Part shown: positions 60,692-64,000 of the stretch, piece by piece | How the letters are laid out: every line of letters begins with the position of its first letter | How positions within the stretch are numbered: position 1 is the stretch's first letter | NCBI GenBank assembly: GCA_001642005.1 | Contig: LWCA01000022.1 | Coordinates: 1-64,000 of the forward strand | Length of the DNA stretch: 64,000 bases | Source of the DNA: Intoshia linei | Taxonomy: Eukaryota > Orthonectida > Rhopaluridae | Direction: 5' to 3' | Made by a program: the position numbers and the translations under genes | Notes under the pieces: model-generated | The model's input: only the letters and a program-made list of their open reading frames with translations | Databases searched by the model: none | What the model was told of the DNA's origin: nothing

Positions 60692-63619
60692 TTATTTTTT
60701 CAAAACACGTTTTATAGATTCGAATCGATCGGAACCCCAAAAAAAATCTGTATTGTTGACCAAGAAATGAGGTGCTCCAAATCCCTACATTATTTATTAT
60801 TTATATCTGTTTATATAATTTTTTAACTTATTTTATATAGTAAGGATTAAAAAAGTAAACATTACTCCTAATTTTAAAAGTTGATTAGTGTTTTCTTTGT
60901 AAATTTTAATATATTCTTCATTTTCAATAATTTCTTCAATTTTAATTCTTTCTAATAAATTCAATTTTCGTGCAATCTAAAGTTTTTATATTTCAAATAA
61001 TAATAAATAAATTAATATTTCAATATAAGTGACCTACAGAAAATAATATCTAAGACTCATACTCATAGATAGACTTAAAATGTGCGTATGACAGCGTGTA
61101 ACATGGCTATTTGCACTATTTTACATATAAGTAAATACTAAAACCTACATATACAGTTAAAACCGTCACGGCGTTACGTGCAAAAAATATGACTATAAAT
61201 TTGGTTCAAAATACGCATAAAATGTTACGGCGTTAGGAATTAAATTATTATTAACGTTATACATTTATGGTATTAATAAATTGCAAATTATAACCACAAA
61301 ACGGTGCTTTATATCTATGTTCTGATAAATTAACACAACTAATTATATATTTTAATAATTAACTCATGTTTTTAAATTCTAACCGCATTTTGTTTACGCA
61401 CATTCGATAGAATTTTATTTTCTGAACCTTACCATGTACTGTTATTAATTTTTTAGTCAAGATGCATTCCTTTTGAGCATGTATTTTAAAATATACATTG
61501 TAGTATATTTTATTTTTTTATACCATAATATCTTAGGAGCCTTTTAAATTTTCTATAATAATTTTGTAATATCCTGAAAATATACAAATTTAATCAAACT
61601 AACAAACAACCTAAAAAGAAATATGGTAGCATATAATTTAAATTGATCGTTTTTTTAATTTTTGACAGATAATAGCTCTCATATTGATTAGCGCTTGCTT
61701 TTAATAATTATAATTATTAATACAATATGTATGCCGCTATCGATCCTCGAAGGAAAGGTTCTAATTTAAGAAAATTACAAGTACAAGTAATTGATAAGTA
61801 ACGGTCCAACATGGTAAGTTTAAAAATTTAAAAGATAAGAAAGACCATAGTAAAAGTATTTGTTATTAAAACAGTTTTTTTAAAAAAAATTTAAAAAAAG
61901 ATTAAATTCAAATAATTATTAATATAATAAATTTAGTTTAAATAATTGAACCGGTTAATGAATTTTTAAAGATATTTTACGGAGAGGTAACCTCATTTCT
62001 GCATGATAATCTATAATATATTGATATATATTCATTTTTTATATCACTGCTAAAAACGGGTGCCAAATTGTAACAACATCAATTAAAATATTATATAAAT
62101 ACGTATTTCCATTAATTTTATTAAACCATACCTTTTTTAATATTAATATATCTGCTATATTGTTATTCTAAAAAAAGTAACTATATATTAAAATTTAAAA
62201 GTTACTAAATTTCAGTTCATAGCTTACTTAGTAAGCTATTCAGGGATGGGCATCTGCGGCCTTTTAGAAAAATTTTAATTGACAATTCAAAAAACGATAT
62301 ATTGCCTTGAGAAGTAGTTTATCTGATAATAAATGCATCTTGAATTTGAAATCTGACTTTTTTTCTCAATATTCTTGCCATATATAAGATTCATCAATTT
62401 TTTTATTTTTAAAGAAATAGAAATTTTTCCCCCCATTTAGTTAAATATTTATGTCTGTTTGTCTGTCTAGCTGATATCGTTTATTTAAGAAAATAACAGT
62501 ATTAAAGTTTTAAAAATTATATATTTCTATAACAGTTTTTCGAGAATGTTGTTATAACTAAAATTTTGACATTCAGAAATTAAGTCCTTAAAGGTCAAAC
62601 ACCCAAATTGTTTTTTTTAATAAATTCAAACCCGTTCTAGAATTATAAAAAATACACATTCTGATAGACAGTTTTAAATTCATCACATAATGATAATTTT
62701 CAATTTCAAAATCTTTATCTTCACGGCCAAACCCCCAAATTACCCTTTTTTGTAATAATTAAGAAATTCATCAATCTAACTTATATGATAAAAATTCTAC
62801 TATTCACTGACTCGCTTGATTTTTAAAAAAAAGACAATTGGGAGTTTTGACCCTTAAGATGTGAGTTTGGGAAATTAAAATTTATCTTATTATAAATGGC
62901 GAAAAAAACTGTAATTGAAATGTGGACTTTACAAAATTCTAAGACTGGTAATTATTAAAATAAACGGTAACACACATACATTCTGTGATGATTTTTAAAT
63001 TCATGACGGATATTCATCATAAACAGACATAGATTTTTAACCATTTTACTTTATACAAGTAAGGATAATTCATAAATATACCAGTAAAATAATAAATATC
63101 ACAAAAATTTACTTGTACAAAAAACGATTTCCAAATTTCTCGAACTGTATCTTCAATCTTATCAGGGTATTTCAATTTTGTAAATATAAGTAAAATGTTT
63201 GCATGTTGAGTGCTTTTTTCGAAAACTTTTTCAATATTCTAAAATATGTATGCCGATAAATATGATTAATTAATTATAAATATTGTTAATATTCTATTAA
63301 CCATACAATTTATTATATATTTATGTGGCAAAATGTATAATTTTTAGTTGCATGAAAATATTTTTAAAAAAAATTAAAATTACCTCTAAATCAGTGTTAT
63401 ATTCAATATTGTATAACGATAATTGTCTTTCCAAGTCTAGAATCGTATAATCAAATTTATTTTGACAAAAAGTGGAAGGAATATTATCTATATTTTAAAT
63501 TATTAATACTAAAATTACTACAGCATAATAAAATCCTTATTTAAGAACAGATAATCGACATCACCTCCAGTGATTCCATAGTGGTTTACAAAAAAATTAT
63601 AAATATTTTTTAAATTCAT
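60692..63619 (-). CDS. GSTK1: Glutathione S-transferase kappa / DsbA-like thioredoxin-fold protein (6 exons, N-terminus short)
   Basis: Kappa GSTs are mitochondrial or peroxisomal glutathione-dependent enzymes with a DsbA-like thioredoxin fold. Exons: 63619-63565, 63487-63384, 63238-63113, 62167-62132, 60976-60866, 60784-60692; 174 residues in frame. Recognised by GDNIPSTFCQNK (the N-x-P region), a helical middle (VREIWKSFFVQ), GGFGAPHFLVNN preceding the last strand, and the family-defining FFWGSDRFESIKRVL near the end. Exon 4 is a 36-nt microexon. The usual N-terminal strand with a YD..SPYSW motif is absent downstream of the ATG at 63619; that ATG follows an AAAG that could be an acceptor. 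Either more exons lie beyond 63620 or outside the window, or the enzyme is truncated. Confidence 0.82.
61020..61650 (+). repeat. Repeat family A, copy 2 (uninterrupted)
   Basis: Collinear with the three blocks of copy 1 at 5041-8150 but without the hAT and family B inserts. The hAT site reads ACCTACAG once. In GSTK intron 5. Confidence 0.7.
61651..62131. other. GSTK intron 5, right part, no feature seen
   Basis: AT-rich intron with no gene or clear repeat. Confidence 0.4.
62455..63065. repeat. Two family B pieces in opposite orientation
   Basis: About 62455-62800 reads as a reverse variant (GGCCAAACCCCCAAATTACCC). About 62815-63065 reads forward (GACAATTGGGAGTTTTGACC, GTAAACGGTAACACACATAC-type end, then ACAAGTAAGGAT). 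Both lie in GSTK intron 3. Confidence 0.55.
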
Positions 63620-64000
63620 CTTTAGTTTTTACTCATAATTTCCGTAAAATCTTGTTTTTTTGATTTTGTTGAAAAAATTCAGGTACTTAGTATATTTTTT
63701 AATTACTCAATGAATCGACAATGCACACATTATTTTCGCTGCAAATCGGCAGGTTTGTGGTTCGTACATCTTCTACGTCACCATACATTTAATTTCATTA
63801 ATTAATATTTGTAAAAAAAATTATCTACTTATACAATCAATTAATTGTAAGTTAATTATTATTATAATCATTAAAACAATTTCAGGAATGTCAACAATGT
63901 TAATCATTTGAGGAATTGTTGATACATTTTAAGAATGATAATTTACAGAATGCATGTAAAATGCGATCATTGCAATAATTTCACATAATGCATTCCTCAA
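63620..64000. other. Window end, 5' side of GSTK, no exon recognised
   Basis: The minus strand was searched by eye for the missing SPYSW-type exon of GST kappa without success. AT-rich otherwise. Confidence 0.35.

Noticed and set aside
1-64000. Prokaryotic features (operons, ribosome binding sites, CRISPR arrays) and tRNA genes
   Set aside because: The genes are spliced and animal-like; no repeat-spacer array and no tRNA with a recognisable B box was found by eye.

Overview
The window is very AT-rich eukaryotic nuclear DNA. I reconstructed ten protein genes by hand from splice signals and protein-family motifs, and all but the 5' ends noted below close into intact frames. The gene set is animal: a type-I-like diacylglycerol kinase, an SLC2/GLUT sugar transporter, a Brahma-type SWI/SNF ATPase, an RBMS/alan-shepard RNA-binding protein, dihydrofolate reductase, the axonemal protein CFAP74 and a kappa-class glutathione transferase. 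CFAP74 implies motile cilia. Most introns are only about 35-60 nt. Very high AT, dwarf introns and cilia would fit a reduced parasitic animal such as an orthonectid or dicyemid, but the species is an inference and not shown by the sequence.

Layout. 1.3-10.6 kb: 3' part of the DGK gene (+), with introns swollen by transposons. 12.9-22.4 kb: GLUT gene (+), 11 exons. 23.5 kb: U2 snRNA gene. 24.9-25.5 kb: degraded hAT transposase (-). 25.9-26.1 kb: two C/D-box snoRNA-like genes (-) with identical 55-nt cores. 26.8-32.8 kb: Brahma (+), one giant exon plus five small ones. 32.8-33.2 kb: small membrane protein (-). 34.6-35.3 kb: small unrecognised gene (+). 37.4-40.8 kb: RBMS/shep (+). 41.3-41.9 kb: DHFR (-). 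44.1-57.1 kb: complete CFAP74 (+), 34 exons, about 1563 aa. 57.2-60.5 kb: coiled-coil protein (-), converging tail-to-tail on CFAP74. 60.7-63.6 kb: GST kappa (-), with an N-terminal part missing or outside the window.

Most of the rest is mobile DNA. At least four hAT-type elements have terminal inverted repeats and recognisable 8-bp target duplications. A very abundant dispersed family, here called family B, has about a dozen copies; it has a hairpin-like left end, a CA microsatellite near the right end and a terminus resembling TTATATAAGTAAGGAT. A second repeat, family A, has one copy (5.0-8.15 kb) carrying both a hAT and a family B insertion. Its paralogue at 61.0-61.65 kb lacks both, so it gives an empty-site comparison for the two elements. 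There are also large palindromes and two degenerate tandem repeats. The genes are unrelated housekeeping, regulatory and ciliary genes and do not form a pathway. The least expected items are the snoRNA pair with covarying terminal stems, the nested insertions with an empty-site paralogue, and a PHD-finger-bearing retroelement tail.
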